From an uncultured Clostridia bacterium (lineage in GTDB: Bacteria > Bacillota > Clostridia > UMGS1810), in the NCBI GenBank assembly GCA_934454585.1, contig CAKSFP010000001.1, forward strand, positions 62,001-126,000: DNA of 64,000 nt, read 5' to 3'. This document shows positions 35,190-42,852 of this stretch, piece by piece. The position numbers and the translations under genes are program-made. The notes under the pieces were generated by a model. That model saw only the letters and a list, made by a program, of their open reading frames with translations, had not been told where the DNA came from and made no database searches. Numbering within the stretch: position 1 is the first letter of the stretch; each line of letters opens with the position of its first letter.

Positions 35190-36192
35190 ATATATGATTG
35201 TCTTTAAGCATTTCCATGTGACTGAGCGATTTTCCTGTGCCTATAGCCACACACTGCGCCGGGTTGTCAGCAATGTGCACTTTTATGCCAGTGGCTTTGC
35301 TCACAAGAGTGTCAAGCCCGTTCACAAGAGATCCGCCGCCGGTGAAGAGCATACCGTTTGCCACTATGTCACCGAGAATCTCCGGCGGAGTCTGTTCAAG
35401 CACGCCTTTCACACCACTGACAATTGCTGCCGCCGGCTCACTGAGCGCATCTAAAATCTGTGTTGAAGATACAGTCACCTTTGCCGGCAGACCGGATATA
35501 AGACTTCGTCCCTTTATCTCTATTGTAAGCGGTTCAAACAACGGATACACGCAACCTATTCTGCACTTGACTATCTCTGCCGTCCGTTCGCCTATGAGCA
35601 TATTGTAGTTTTTCTTGATATAACGGATAATCGCCTGGTCAAATTCATCCCCGGCAACCTTTATTGAATCGTGTACCACCGTGCCGCCGAGAGATATAAC
35701 GGCTATGTCGCAAGTGCCGCCGCCGACATCCACAACCATGGTGCCCTCCGCACGCGATATGTCCACATCTGCTCCTATAGCCGCCGCAATAGGTTCCTCA
35801 ATCAGATATGCACTGCGCGCACCGGCGTTTGTCGTTGCATCTACAACGGATTTTTTCTCAACCTCGGTAACAATACTCGGTATGCACACAACCACTTTCG
35901 GCTTAAAGAGTGAACGGGTGCACACTTTGTTGAGAATGTATTTTATCATTATCTCGGTTGTTTTGTAGTCGGATATAACACCGTTTCTAAGCGGTCTTAT
36001 TGCAACTATGTTTGAAGGCGTTCTGCCTATCATGTCCTGAGCGGCGGAGCCGACCGCAAGAACTTCGTTTGTTTTTGTGTCAATCGATACAACAGACGGT
36101 TCGTCAAGGACAATTCCTTTTCCTTCGACATACACCAATATGGTTGCTGTACCCAAATCTATACCAATCTGCTGACTTTTCCAAAATGACAT
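35188..36192 (-). CDS. mreB: Rod shape-determining protein, MreB/Mbl family
   Basis: A 334-residue bacterial actin that guides lateral wall synthesis. It opens with GIDLGTATILVYVEGKGIV (phosphate-1), VDVGGGTCDIAVISLGG near residue 155 (phosphate-2), and LFTGGGSLVNGLD near 285 (adenosine). GGAGGTGACTTT precedes the start. It is monocistronic and lacks mreC/mreD neighbours, as is usual for Mbl-like second copies, so the exact paralogue (MreB, Mbl, MreBH) is not fixed. Confidence 0.92.
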   Translation of the reverse strand: MSFWKSQQIGIDLGTATILVYVEGKGIVLDEPSVVSIDTKTNEVLAVGSAAQDMIGRTPSNIVAIRPLRNGVISDYKTTEIMIKYILNKVCTRSLFKPKVVVCIPSIVTEVEKKSVVDATTNAGARSAYLIEEPIAAAIGADVDISRAEGTMVVDVGGGTCDIAVISLGGTVVHDSIKVAGDEFDQAIIRYIKKNYNMLIGERTAEIVKCRIGCVYPLFEPLTIEIKGRSLISGLPAKVTVSSTQILDALSEPAAAIVSGVKGVLEQTPPEILGDIVANGMLFTGGGSLVNGLDTLVSKATGIKVHIADNPAQCVAIGTGKSLSHMEMLKDNHI

Positions 36193-36224
36193 AAAGTCAC
36201 CTCCGTAAAAAACCTTATATCTAT

Positions 36225-36252
36225 ATTATACATTTTATTTGAAATAAATCAA
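36225..36252 (-). promoter_or_regulatory. Promoter of mreB
   Basis: On the minus strand TTGATT (36252-36247), 16-base spacer, TATAAT (36230-36225). About 30 bases of leader precede the start codon at 36192. Confidence 0.6.
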
Positions 36253-36329
36253 TATAAAAAAGGAATATTTTCGGTAACAGCAGAAAAATTTTTTCATATT
36301 ATAATATTGAATGTATTTTTATATATTCA

Positions 36330-36397
36330 TCGGGATTTGTTTTGTGCAGACGGAAGCCGGCCCCTTGTCGGCCGAAATCTCGTCCGACTGTTCCCGA
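36330..36397 (+). ncRNA. Candidate structured leader RNA
   Basis: Three nested helices: TCGGGA (36330-36335) / TCCCGA (36392-36397); CAGACGGA (36347-36354) / TCCGACTG (36383-36390) with one A.A mismatch; CGGCC (36358-36362) / GGCCG (36370-36374) with a 7-base loop. It ends 14 bases before the AAAGGAGG of the DUF3343 gene. It matches no riboswitch class I know. A possible -10 TATAAT is at 36300-36305. Confidence 0.4.
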
Positions 36398-36422
36398 CAC
36401 TGCGACAAAGGAGGAACATAAA

Positions 36423-36668
36423 TTGAATAATGTTCTGATTGTTTTTGCCTCCATCACCACGGCAAACAAAATCAAAAGCGAACTGGAAAAGCGATATTCC
36501 ATTGTTTCCAAGGTAGTGCAGACCCCGAAAGCCGTCCCAGTGAAAAGCTGCAGCTATTGTATAAAACTCAGCGAGGAGAATCTATACAAGGCGTGGAGTA
36601 TGATTAAAATGAGCGGAGTGTACACAAAGGGAGTCTACCGCGAGAGTGATTATTCAAAGCTTTTGTAA
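36423..36668 (+). CDS. DUF3343 family protein (putative Se/S carrier-like)
   Basis: An 81-residue protein of the DUF3343 family, described as selenium/sulfur carrier-like. The core is VLIVFASITTANKIKSELEK, and a Cys-x2-Cys (KSCSYCIKL) near residue 43 could carry persulfide or selenium. The start is TTG 36423 just after AAAGGAGGAAC. It lies 13 bases before a cysteine desulfurase-like gene, the partner it has in many Clostridia, so a shared role in sulfur or selenium handling is likely but unproven. A structured leader precedes it. Confidence 0.8.
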   Translation: MNNVLIVFASITTANKIKSELEKRYSIVSKVVQTPKAVPVKSCSYCIKLSEENLYKAWSMIKMSGVYTKGVYRESDYSKLL

Positions 36669-36681
36669 GAGGTGTTTATAA

Positions 36682-37809
36682 GTGATATATTTTGATAATG
36701 CTGCTACGACATGGCCAAAACCAGACAGGGTGTACCGAGGAGTATATGAATTTATGAAAAGCTGTGCCGCAAATCCCGGGAGGGGCGGACACAGGATGGC
36801 GCGCCGTTCGTCCGACATTGTGTATACCTGCCGCGAAATGCTTGCAGAGTTTATCGGAGTGAATGATCCGTCATCCGTTATCTTTACCAAAAATGCGACA
36901 GAGGCGCTCAATACCGTGATTCATGGTGTCATGTCGAGCGGAGGGCACGCTGTTTGCACAAGCATGGAGCATAATTCTGTGCTGCGCCCGCTTGAGGATC
37001 TTGCACGCCGCGGGATAATTTCGTATGACATGGTGTGGGGCAACAGCAAGGGTTTTGTCACTGCAGATGATATTATCAGGCGTGTGCGCGCCGACACAAA
37101 GCTGATTGTGGTCAACCATGTGTCAAATGTATGCGGCTCCATACAGAATATATCCGAAATAGGCGCAGAGGCGCACAAAAGGGGAATTCTTTTTCTTGCA
37201 GACGGTGCACAGAGCGGAGGAGTGATCAACTATAACATGGATAATATAGATTTTCTCGCTCTCGCCGGGCACAAGGGGCTTTACGGTCCCATGGGGACCG
37301 GCGTGCTTTGCGTAAATACCGATGCATATATTGCACCGCTCACCCAAGGCGGCACAGGCAGTTATTCATCGGTCCTCACTCAGCCGGACGAATTGCCCGA
37401 CAGACTTGAGAGCGGTACCCTGAATGCCGTCGGTATTGCCGGTCTGCTTGAGGGAATAAAGTTTCTGCGTGTTGTGGGCACGGAAGATATTTTGCATCAT
37501 GAGCGTGAGTTGGCACGATATTTTATAGAGGGACTGAGCGTCATACCCAATACCGTCCTCTACGGTACGACGGATATAAGCAAACGAACAGGTGTTGTGG
37601 CATTTAACCGCACCGACATCGACTGCGTGACTCTTGCCGCCGTATTGAGCGATAAATATGACATTGCCTCGCGCGCCGGGCTTCACTGTGCATACAATGC
37701 GCACAGAACCATAGGCAGCGGAGACGACGGCGCAGTGCGATTCGCCTTTGGAAGATTTAATACTCGCGATGAGGTTTCAAAGGCGCTTCTTGCAATAAGC
37801 AGAGCATGA
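36682..37809 (+). CDS. Cysteine desulfurase family protein (class V aminotransferase)
   Basis: A 375-residue PLP enzyme of the TIGR01977 branch. It opens MIYFDNAATTWPKP; EHNSVLRPL and ADGAQSGGVINYNMDNIDFLALAGHKGLYGP hold the PLP site with Lys in GHKGL near residue 198. RAGLHCAYNAHRTIG near 335 has the reactive Cys position of the family. GTG 36682 follows AGAGGTG by 7 bases. With DUF3343 it may supply sulfur or selenium to an acceptor other than the ISC/SUF scaffold. Confidence 0.85.
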   Translation: MIYFDNAATTWPKPDRVYRGVYEFMKSCAANPGRGGHRMARRSSDIVYTCREMLAEFIGVNDPSSVIFTKNATEALNTVIHGVMSSGGHAVCTSMEHNSVLRPLEDLARRGIISYDMVWGNSKGFVTADDIIRRVRADTKLIVVNHVSNVCGSIQNISEIGAEAHKRGILFLADGAQSGGVINYNMDNIDFLALAGHKGLYGPMGTGVLCVNTDAYIAPLTQGGTGSYSSVLTQPDELPDRLESGTLNAVGIAGLLEGIKFLRVVGTEDILHHERELARYFIEGLSVIPNTVLYGTTDISKRTGVVAFNRTDIDCVTLAAVLSDKYDIASRAGLHCAYNAHRTIGSGDDGAVRFAFGRFNTRDEVSKALLAISRA

Positions 37810-37812
37810 AAA

Positions 37813-37843
37813 AGCGGCGTCCGTAAGTAGTTGCGGCGCCGCT
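37813..37843. terminator. Terminator between convergent genes
   Basis: AGCGGCG (37813-37819) pairs with CGCCGCT (37837-37843), extended by CCG/CGG after a bulged T. On the minus strand it is followed by a T run, so it works best for rlmH; on the plus strand it should also slow the desulfurase transcript. Confidence 0.75.
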
Positions 37844-37860
37844 ATTTAGCGTTTTGTTCA

Positions 37861-38340
37861 TTATTTGTGGTATTGCTCGTTGGCATTGATCTTAAATGCG
37901 CGGTATATCTGCTCTGTGAGTATAAGCCGCATGAGCTGATGCGGAAAAGTCATCTCGGAAAAACTCAGACGAAAATCGCTCCGCTTTTTCACTTCGTCAC
38001 TAAGTCCGAGAGAACCACCTATGATAAAGTCTATCGTGCTCTTGCCGTCAAGCATTATGTCGGACAGCTTTTTTGCAAATTTTTCGCTCGAGAATTGTTT
38101 GCCCTCCACACAAAGCGCAATTGCATAATCATCATTTGCAATTTTCGATAAAATTTTTTCTCCCTCGGTGTTTTTGATTTTTTCTTCAATTGCCGGCGAT
38201 GCACGGTCGGGTATTTTTTCGTCGGCAAGCTCGGTTATGCGTATGTCCGCAAAACGGCTTATGCGCTTGGAGTATTCATCTATCCCGTCGCGCAGATATT
38301 TTTCTTTTAGTTTGCCCACACAAATTATGTTTATCTTCAT
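37861..38340 (-). CDS. rlmH: 23S rRNA pseudouridine1915 N3-methyltransferase
   Basis: A 159-residue SPOUT methyltransferase. It opens MKINIICVGKLKEKYL; the knot region contains FIIGGSLGLSDEVKKRSDF and LSFSEMTFPHQLMRLILTEQIYRA, the usual RlmH ending. GAGGGACGA lies just before the start. It sits only 12 bases after azlD, so an rRNA enzyme appears to share a transcript with a branched-chain amino acid exporter. Confidence 0.96.
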   Translation of the reverse strand: MKINIICVGKLKEKYLRDGIDEYSKRISRFADIRITELADEKIPDRASPAIEEKIKNTEGEKILSKIANDDYAIALCVEGKQFSSEKFAKKLSDIMLDGKSTIDFIIGGSLGLSDEVKKRSDFRLSFSEMTFPHQLMRLILTEQIYRAFKINANEQYHK

Positions 38341-38352
38341 TCGTCCCTCATC

Positions 38353-38658
38353 CTAAATTATAAATTCGAGAATAAGCACCACGCTACAGCAGGATACCGC
38401 TACTTTGAACAGGCTTGCACCGAACCAAGCGGCGATTATTCCGACGGCAAGCGCAGCGTAACCTGATATCATGTTTCCGGTGGCTCTTGTAATTGCCGGG
38501 AAGGTCATGACAGCCAGTGTCACATAAGGCACATAATACAAAAATGATTGAAAAAACCTGTTTTTTATCTGCTTTTGAAAAATCGTCAGCGGAACAACTC
38601 TTATTGCAAATGTCACCGCCGCCATTATGAGAATGTATATGTTAATATTTTTGCTCAT
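38353..38658 (-). CDS. azlD: Branched-chain amino acid export subunit AzlD
   Basis: A 101-residue membrane protein with four predicted helices and VTFAIRVVPLTIF near the start, typical of the AzlD family. It is the small partner of AzlC in the LIV-E export family, which removes leucine analogues and branched-chain amino acids. It overlaps azlC by 17 bases. Confidence 0.9.
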   Translation of the reverse strand: MSKNINIYILIMAAVTFAIRVVPLTIFQKQIKNRFFQSFLYYVPYVTLAVMTFPAITRATGNMISGYAALAVGIIAAWFGASLFKVAVSCCSVVLILEFII

Positions 38659-39382
38659 TTTCGTCCTCCGTATATTGGTTTACCGGGAAAAGGATAGCAG
38701 CCACAGCTGATATACCCACGGTGAGTATGAGGGTGCGCGTGCCCTCGGAGAGTGCAGATATCATCGGCAGTACCGATGCGCCATAACTCAGTGCAAAGCA
38801 GATTATAATAAGTATGCAGATGATTTTGCTTTCCCTTGCCTTGGGTATGATGACAGCCAGAAACATTCCATAGAGAGCCACACTGAATGCGGTGACAAGA
38901 CGCTCCGGCATCAGGTTGCCGGCAAGTGTGCCCAAAGCACTGCCGACAGACCATCCGGGAATGGCGGCCATCATTGCGCCGTATGTATAATACGGAGTAA
39001 ATTCCCCTTTGCGCGAGATGGTTATGGCAAACAATTCATCAGTTATGTCAAATCCGACCAAAAGTCTGTGTTTGAGCGTGGTTTTCTCCGTCATCTTCTG
39101 ACTGAGTGCAAAACTCATCAAACAGTAGCGCGCGTTTGCCACAAGTGTCATAAGCACTGTCGTAATATAAGTCGCTCCCGAGCCGATTAGCAGGAATCCG
39201 GCATATTCTCCGGCAGATGCATTGCACAGCAGACTCACCAAAAAAGACTGAAAAACATTCAGTCCCACATTTTTTGCGGCAATACCGAGCGAGAAAGCCA
39301 CCGCAAGGTAACCCAAGCCTATCGGTATACCGTCCTTGAACCCCTCGGCGAGTATTGCTTTATTGTTTTTTATACAGTTCAT
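38642..39382 (-). CDS. azlC: Branched-chain amino acid export subunit AzlC
   Basis: A 246-residue membrane protein with about seven helices. The N-terminal EGFKDGIPIGLGYLAVAFSLGI and SAGEYAGFLLIGSGATYITTVLMTLVANARYCLMS are AzlC signatures. AAGGTGAT, 7 bases before ATG 39382, sets the start (a GTG at 39394 is less likely). In Bacillus azlBCD is controlled by the Lrp-like AzlB; no azlB lies here, but ATTAC-GCT-GTAAT at 39416-39428 in the leader is a candidate operator. Confidence 0.9.
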   Translation of the reverse strand: MNCIKNNKAILAEGFKDGIPIGLGYLAVAFSLGIAAKNVGLNVFQSFLVSLLCNASAGEYAGFLLIGSGATYITTVLMTLVANARYCLMSFALSQKMTEKTTLKHRLLVGFDITDELFAITISRKGEFTPYYTYGAMMAAIPGWSVGSALGTLAGNLMPERLVTAFSVALYGMFLAVIIPKARESKIICILIIICFALSYGASVLPMISALSEGTRTLILTVGISAVAAILFPVNQYTEDENEQKY

Positions 39383-39451
39383 TGCTGATATCACCTTCGC
39401 TATTTGGTAGTTAAAATTACGCTGTAATACGCATAATTTCGACTAATACTG

Positions 39452-39480
39452 AGTATAACACACTCTGTGCAAATTAGCAA
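39452..39480 (-). promoter_or_regulatory. Promoter of azlC-azlD-rlmH
   Basis: On the minus strand TTGCTA (39480-39475), 17-base spacer, TATACT (39457-39452). The dyad ATTAC-GCT-GTAAT lies 24-36 bases downstream of the -10, a position that would suit a repressor. Confidence 0.6.
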
Positions 39481-39534
39481 GTTTTTTATTTCTTTAAGAA
39501 TGATAAAGTAATAAAATTATGATAGAAATAATGC

Positions 39535-39563
39535 TTGAAAAAAAGACGACAGAGGTGTATAAT
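39535..39563 (+). promoter_or_regulatory. Promoter of rarA
   Basis: TTGAAA (39535-39540), 17-base spacer, TATAAT (39558-39563), 36 bases before the start codon. Confidence 0.7.
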
Positions 39564-39599
39564 ATTATGTAAGAGAAGCAGATTTACGGAGGTGAACTT

Positions 39600-40868
39600 A
39601 TGCTCAGACCGCTTGCGGACGAATTGCGTCCGACTAAAATTGAAGATGTTGTCGGTCAGCGGCATATGATAGGGAAGGGCAAACTTCTCTCCGACATTCT
39701 CTGCGGCGGCGATATACCAAACATGATATTCTACGGTCCGTCCGGCACGGGAAAAACCACCGTTGCCAACATCTGCGCACAAATAACCAACAAAAAACTC
39801 TATAAGCTTAATGCCACAAATGCCTCTACAAAGGATATAAAGGACATTGCGGCCCGGCTTGACACAGAGGAATGTGCGCGCGGCGTACTTTTGTATCTCG
39901 ACGAGATTCAGAATTTTAACAAAAAGCAACAGCAATCATTGCTTGAATATATCGAGGACGGCAGAATAACTCTCATTGCGAGCACTACCGAGAATCCGTA
40001 TTTTTATGTTTACAACGCTATTCTCTCGCGCTGCACTGTGTTGCAGTTCAAGCCTGTGGATGCACAGGACATAGAGTGCGCACTTGAGCGCGCTGTTGCC
40101 TGTCTCGGCGACAGATATCCGCAAAAGAAGATTATCATTGACGACGGCGTGCTCAACCATATTGCTACCGCCGCATATGGAGATGTGCGCAAGGCGATAA
40201 CCGCTCTTGATGTGTGTGTGAAATCGCGCGTAGCTCTTGGTGATGAGGTGCACATAACCGACGATTTGGTCACTGCTGCAACGGGCAAGACGGGATTTGC
40301 CGCTGATAAAGACGGTGACAACCATTATGACTGCCTCAGCGCTTTTCAAAAGTCAATACGAGGCAGTGACCCCAATGCCGGGGTGCATTATCTTGCCCGT
40401 CTCATAGAGAGCGGCGACCTTATAAGTATCTGCCGCAGACTTATGGTTATTGCAAGCGAGGATATAGGCCTTGCGTACCCAAATGCGGCTGTTGTCACAA
40501 AAGCCTGTGTGGACGCCGCACTTCAGCTCGGACTTCCCGAGGCAAGGATTCCGCTTAGCGAGGCTGTGATTTTTCTGTGCTGTCTGCCGAAATCCAACTC
40601 GGCAATCTGCGCAATAGACGACGCACTTGCCGACATACGCGCCGGCAAAGGCGGCGAAGTTCCGCCGCACCTGAAAGACGGACATTACGGTGGGGCAAAT
40701 AAACTCGGCAATGCCATAGGCTATAAATATCCGCACAGCTATCCGCATTCGTATGTCAAGCAGCAATATCTGCCCGACAAACTTGATGGTAAACAATACT
40801 ACAAGCCGGGGCTAAACAAGACCGAGAACGGGCTTAAAAGCTATCTTGACATGTTGAGTGATTTATAA
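39600..40868 (+). CDS. rarA: Replication-associated recombination protein RarA (MgsA)
   Basis: A 422-residue AAA+ ATPase that acts at stalled replication forks. RPTKIEDVVGQRHMIG is at the N terminus, Walker A GPSGTGKTTVA near residue 46, Walker B LLYLDEIQNFNKKQQ near 99. The C-terminal DGHYGGANKLGNAIGYKYPH is specific for RarA. Acidic and Cys-rich loops are normal. A zinc-ribbon protein gene follows after 27 bases. Confidence 0.95.
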   Translation: MLRPLADELRPTKIEDVVGQRHMIGKGKLLSDILCGGDIPNMIFYGPSGTGKTTVANICAQITNKKLYKLNATNASTKDIKDIAARLDTEECARGVLLYLDEIQNFNKKQQQSLLEYIEDGRITLIASTTENPYFYVYNAILSRCTVLQFKPVDAQDIECALERAVACLGDRYPQKKIIIDDGVLNHIATAAYGDVRKAITALDVCVKSRVALGDEVHITDDLVTAATGKTGFAADKDGDNHYDCLSAFQKSIRGSDPNAGVHYLARLIESGDLISICRRLMVIASEDIGLAYPNAAVVTKACVDAALQLGLPEARIPLSEAVIFLCCLPKSNSAICAIDDALADIRAGKGGEVPPHLKDGHYGGANKLGNAIGYKYPHSYPHSYVKQQYLPDKLDGKQYYKPGLNKTENGLKSYLDMLSDL

Positions 40869-40895
40869 AAGAATAATTTATGGGAGGTAATTGAC

Positions 40896-41258
40896 ATGAG
40901 TATGTTTAACACTGTGAAAAGCATGGTAACAAAGACCGCCAAGGACGCGGCAAAGGTATCCGGTGACGCTGTGGAGTACACCAGGCTAAAATTTAAGATT
41001 GCCGAGATTAATGATGAGATTAATCAAAAATATACATCTATCGGCATGATGGTTTACAAATCCACTCTCGGTGAAGATACAGAGGCAGATTCTATTGATG
41101 AAATCTGTGCGCAGATTACCGAGCTCATCGAAAAGAAAGAGGAATACACCGAGGCACTCGGCAGAATGTCCAACAAAAAGACCTGCAATGCCTGTGGAGA
41201 AAAGATTCCTGCCGACAGCGCATATTGCCCCAAGTGCGGAGCAAAGACGGACGAATAA
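40896..41258 (+). CDS. Zinc-ribbon protein with coiled-coil
   Basis: A 120-residue protein with an amphipathic N-terminal helix, a coiled-coil (about residues 28-85) and a C-terminal zinc ribbon CNACGEKIPADSAYCPKCG. The layout is common in Clostridia as short accessory proteins of unknown function. GGGAGGTAA lies before ATG 40896. It may share the rarA transcript. Confidence 0.7.
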   Translation: MSMFNTVKSMVTKTAKDAAKVSGDAVEYTRLKFKIAEINDEINQKYTSIGMMVYKSTLGEDTEADSIDEICAQITELIEKKEEYTEALGRMSNKKTCNACGEKIPADSAYCPKCGAKTDE

Positions 41259-41285
41259 TTTGTATCTAAAAAAGGCTTTTATGGG

Positions 41286-41314
41286 TTGACTGCGGGCACA
41301 ATTTGTGCTACAAT
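41286..41314 (+). promoter_or_regulatory. Promoter of the FMN riboswitch-ribU unit
   Basis: TTGACT (41286-41291), 17-base spacer, TACAAT (41309-41314). The RFN element begins about 7 bases after the -10, so the aptamer starts almost at the 5' end of the mRNA. Confidence 0.75.
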
Positions 41315-41320
41315 TAACTT

Positions 41321-41469
41321 ATCTTCGGGGGAGGGTGAAATTCCCGACCGGTGGTAAGAGCGTTTATTTATATTTGCTCAAAGCCCACGAGCCAAGAAAT
41401 ATCTTGGCAGATGCGGTGAGTCGTTTTGACGATTCCGCAGCCGACGGTAAAGTCCGGATGAGAGAAGAT
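41321..41469 (+). ncRNA. FMN riboswitch (RFN element)
   Basis: The conserved RFN blocks are present in order: ATCTTCGGGG and GGGTGAAATTCCCGACCGG at the 5' side, AAAGCCCACGAGC in the middle, GCAGATGCGGTGA, then CCGCAGCCGACGGT and AAAGTCCGGATGAGAGAAGAT at the close. It binds FMN and, through the terminator at 41487-41516, should switch off ribU when flavin is plentiful. Confidence 0.97.
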
Positions 41470-41486
41470 CATTTTCATGCTTTTTT

Positions 41487-41516
41487 ATGCACCCCGATTT
41501 GGGGTGCATTTTTTTG
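41487..41516 (+). terminator. Riboswitch terminator
   Basis: ATGCACCCC (41487-41495) pairs perfectly with GGGGTGCAT (41501-41509), followed by eight T (41509-41516). It is the expression platform of the FMN riboswitch. Confidence 0.92.
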
Positions 41517-41554
41517 CCTCCGGGAAATTTATTTTATTTGGAGATGGATTTGTA

Positions 41555-42145
41555 ATGAAAAGACAAAAAACTGCTTATTTGACAAAAATCGGACTGCTGT
41601 CCGCAATGGCGACCGTGCTTATGTATTTTGATTTTCCGCTGTGGTTTGCGCCGCCGTTCTATAAAATCGATATGAGCGACCTGTGTGCACTGATAGGTGC
41701 GTTTGCTCTCGGACCGCTTGCCGGAGTGCTTGTTGAGGGAATAAAGAATCTGCTCATAATGCTGTTCAAGGGCACAGTAACGCTTGGCATAGGCGAGCTT
41801 TCCAACTTTGTCATCGGCTGTTCGTTCGTGCTCCCTGCGGCATTTATCTACAGGCATCACAAATCGAAAAAACGCGCCACATTAGGCATGGCGGCAGGCA
41901 CGCTGTTCATGGCAACTGTCGGCAGCCTCATGAACGCCTTTGTACTCATCCCTGCCTATGTCAGTGTTATGAACATGCCTCTCGATGCGATAATATCCAT
42001 GGGCACGGCGGTCAATCACCGTATTCATGATATCTACTCGCTTGTGTTTTGGGCAGTCGTTCCTTTCAATCTGCTAAAGGGCGTTATAGTTTCGCTCATC
42101 ACGGCGCTTATTTACAAAAGAATCAGCGTATTGCTGAAAAAATAG
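41555..42145 (+). CDS. ribU: Riboflavin ECF transporter S component RibU
   Basis: A 196-residue membrane protein with about six helices, the substrate-binding subunit of an energy-coupling-factor transporter. The first helix TKIGLLSAMATVLMYFDFPL and YKIDMSDLCALIGAFALGPLAGVLVEGIKNLL are RibU signatures. GGAGATGG is upstream of ATG 41555; the frame is open through the riboswitch, but that part is leader. The shared EcfA/A'/T module is not in the window. FMN control by the riboswitch confirms flavin as substrate. Confidence 0.95.
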   Translation: MKRQKTAYLTKIGLLSAMATVLMYFDFPLWFAPPFYKIDMSDLCALIGAFALGPLAGVLVEGIKNLLIMLFKGTVTLGIGELSNFVIGCSFVLPAAFIYRHHKSKKRATLGMAAGTLFMATVGSLMNAFVLIPAYVSVMNMPLDAIISMGTAVNHRIHDIYSLVFWAVVPFNLLKGVIVSLITALIYKRISVLLKK

Positions 42146-42167
42146 TTTTTCAAAAAAGGTGATACAT

Positions 42168-42734
42168 ATGGACAAAAGACTTCTGCGAAAGCATTATATT
42201 TATCTGCGCTCGGCTCAGCCGACTCAACTCAAAACCGACGCGTCGCTGAAAATATGCAAAAAAGTGATTAACGACCCATTGTGGATAAACGCAGATAAGG
42301 TGATGATATATGCCGCATACAACAGTGAAGTCGATGTATGGCAGCTTGCAAAAATCGGCATGGGGCTCGGCAAAAAAATATATCTGCCCGTCATTGACGG
42401 CAACACCATGCAGGCGTGCCGAATAAAATCACTCGATTTTGAAAAAGATTATTGCAAAGACCGCTACGGCATTTTGGAGCCGCGCGATATGACCGAATGT
42501 GCAGACGCAAATGGACTTGACCTCGTGATAGCGCCCATGGTGGCGGCAGATATGTCAAAATTCCGCCTTGGCTACGGTGGCGGATTTTATGACCGATTTT
42601 TGCAAAAGTCAAGCGTACCTGTAATCGGTGTGTGTTATGATATACAGTTACTCGGCGAAAATGATTTTTTGCCGAGCGAAGAACATGATATAAAGATGAG
42701 CAGAATTTATACCGAGAGTTTTGGTATAGTTTGA
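42168..42734 (+). CDS. 5-formyltetrahydrofolate cyclo-ligase
   Basis: A 188-residue enzyme that converts 5-formyl-THF to 5,10-methenyl-THF with ATP. It has the basic N-terminal DKRLLRKHYI, and the C-terminal MSKFRLGYGGGFYDRFL is the ATP-binding signature of the FTHFS family (YqgN/MTHFS). AAGGTGAT before ATG 42168 sets the start. It is 22 bases after ribU and likely shares its mRNA and flavin control. Confidence 0.94.
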   Translation: MDKRLLRKHYIYLRSAQPTQLKTDASLKICKKVINDPLWINADKVMIYAAYNSEVDVWQLAKIGMGLGKKIYLPVIDGNTMQACRIKSLDFEKDYCKDRYGILEPRDMTECADANGLDLVIAPMVAADMSKFRLGYGGGFYDRFLQKSSVPVIGVCYDIQLLGENDFLPSEEHDIKMSRIYTESFGIV

Positions 42735-42758
42735 TGATTGAAATTTTTGAGAAATTTA

Positions 42759-42787
42759 TTGCAAATCGGTAAATTTTATGATATGAT
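42759..42787 (+). promoter_or_regulatory. Promoter of the secreted-protein gene
   Basis: TTGCAA (42759-42764), 17-base spacer, TATGAT (42782-42787), about 65 bases before GTG 42853. Confidence 0.6.
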
Positions 42788-42852
42788 TAATATATACAAA
42801 CCGTTACAAAATTCAATTATTGATAAAAATTTCCCGAGAGGAGAGATTTTCC

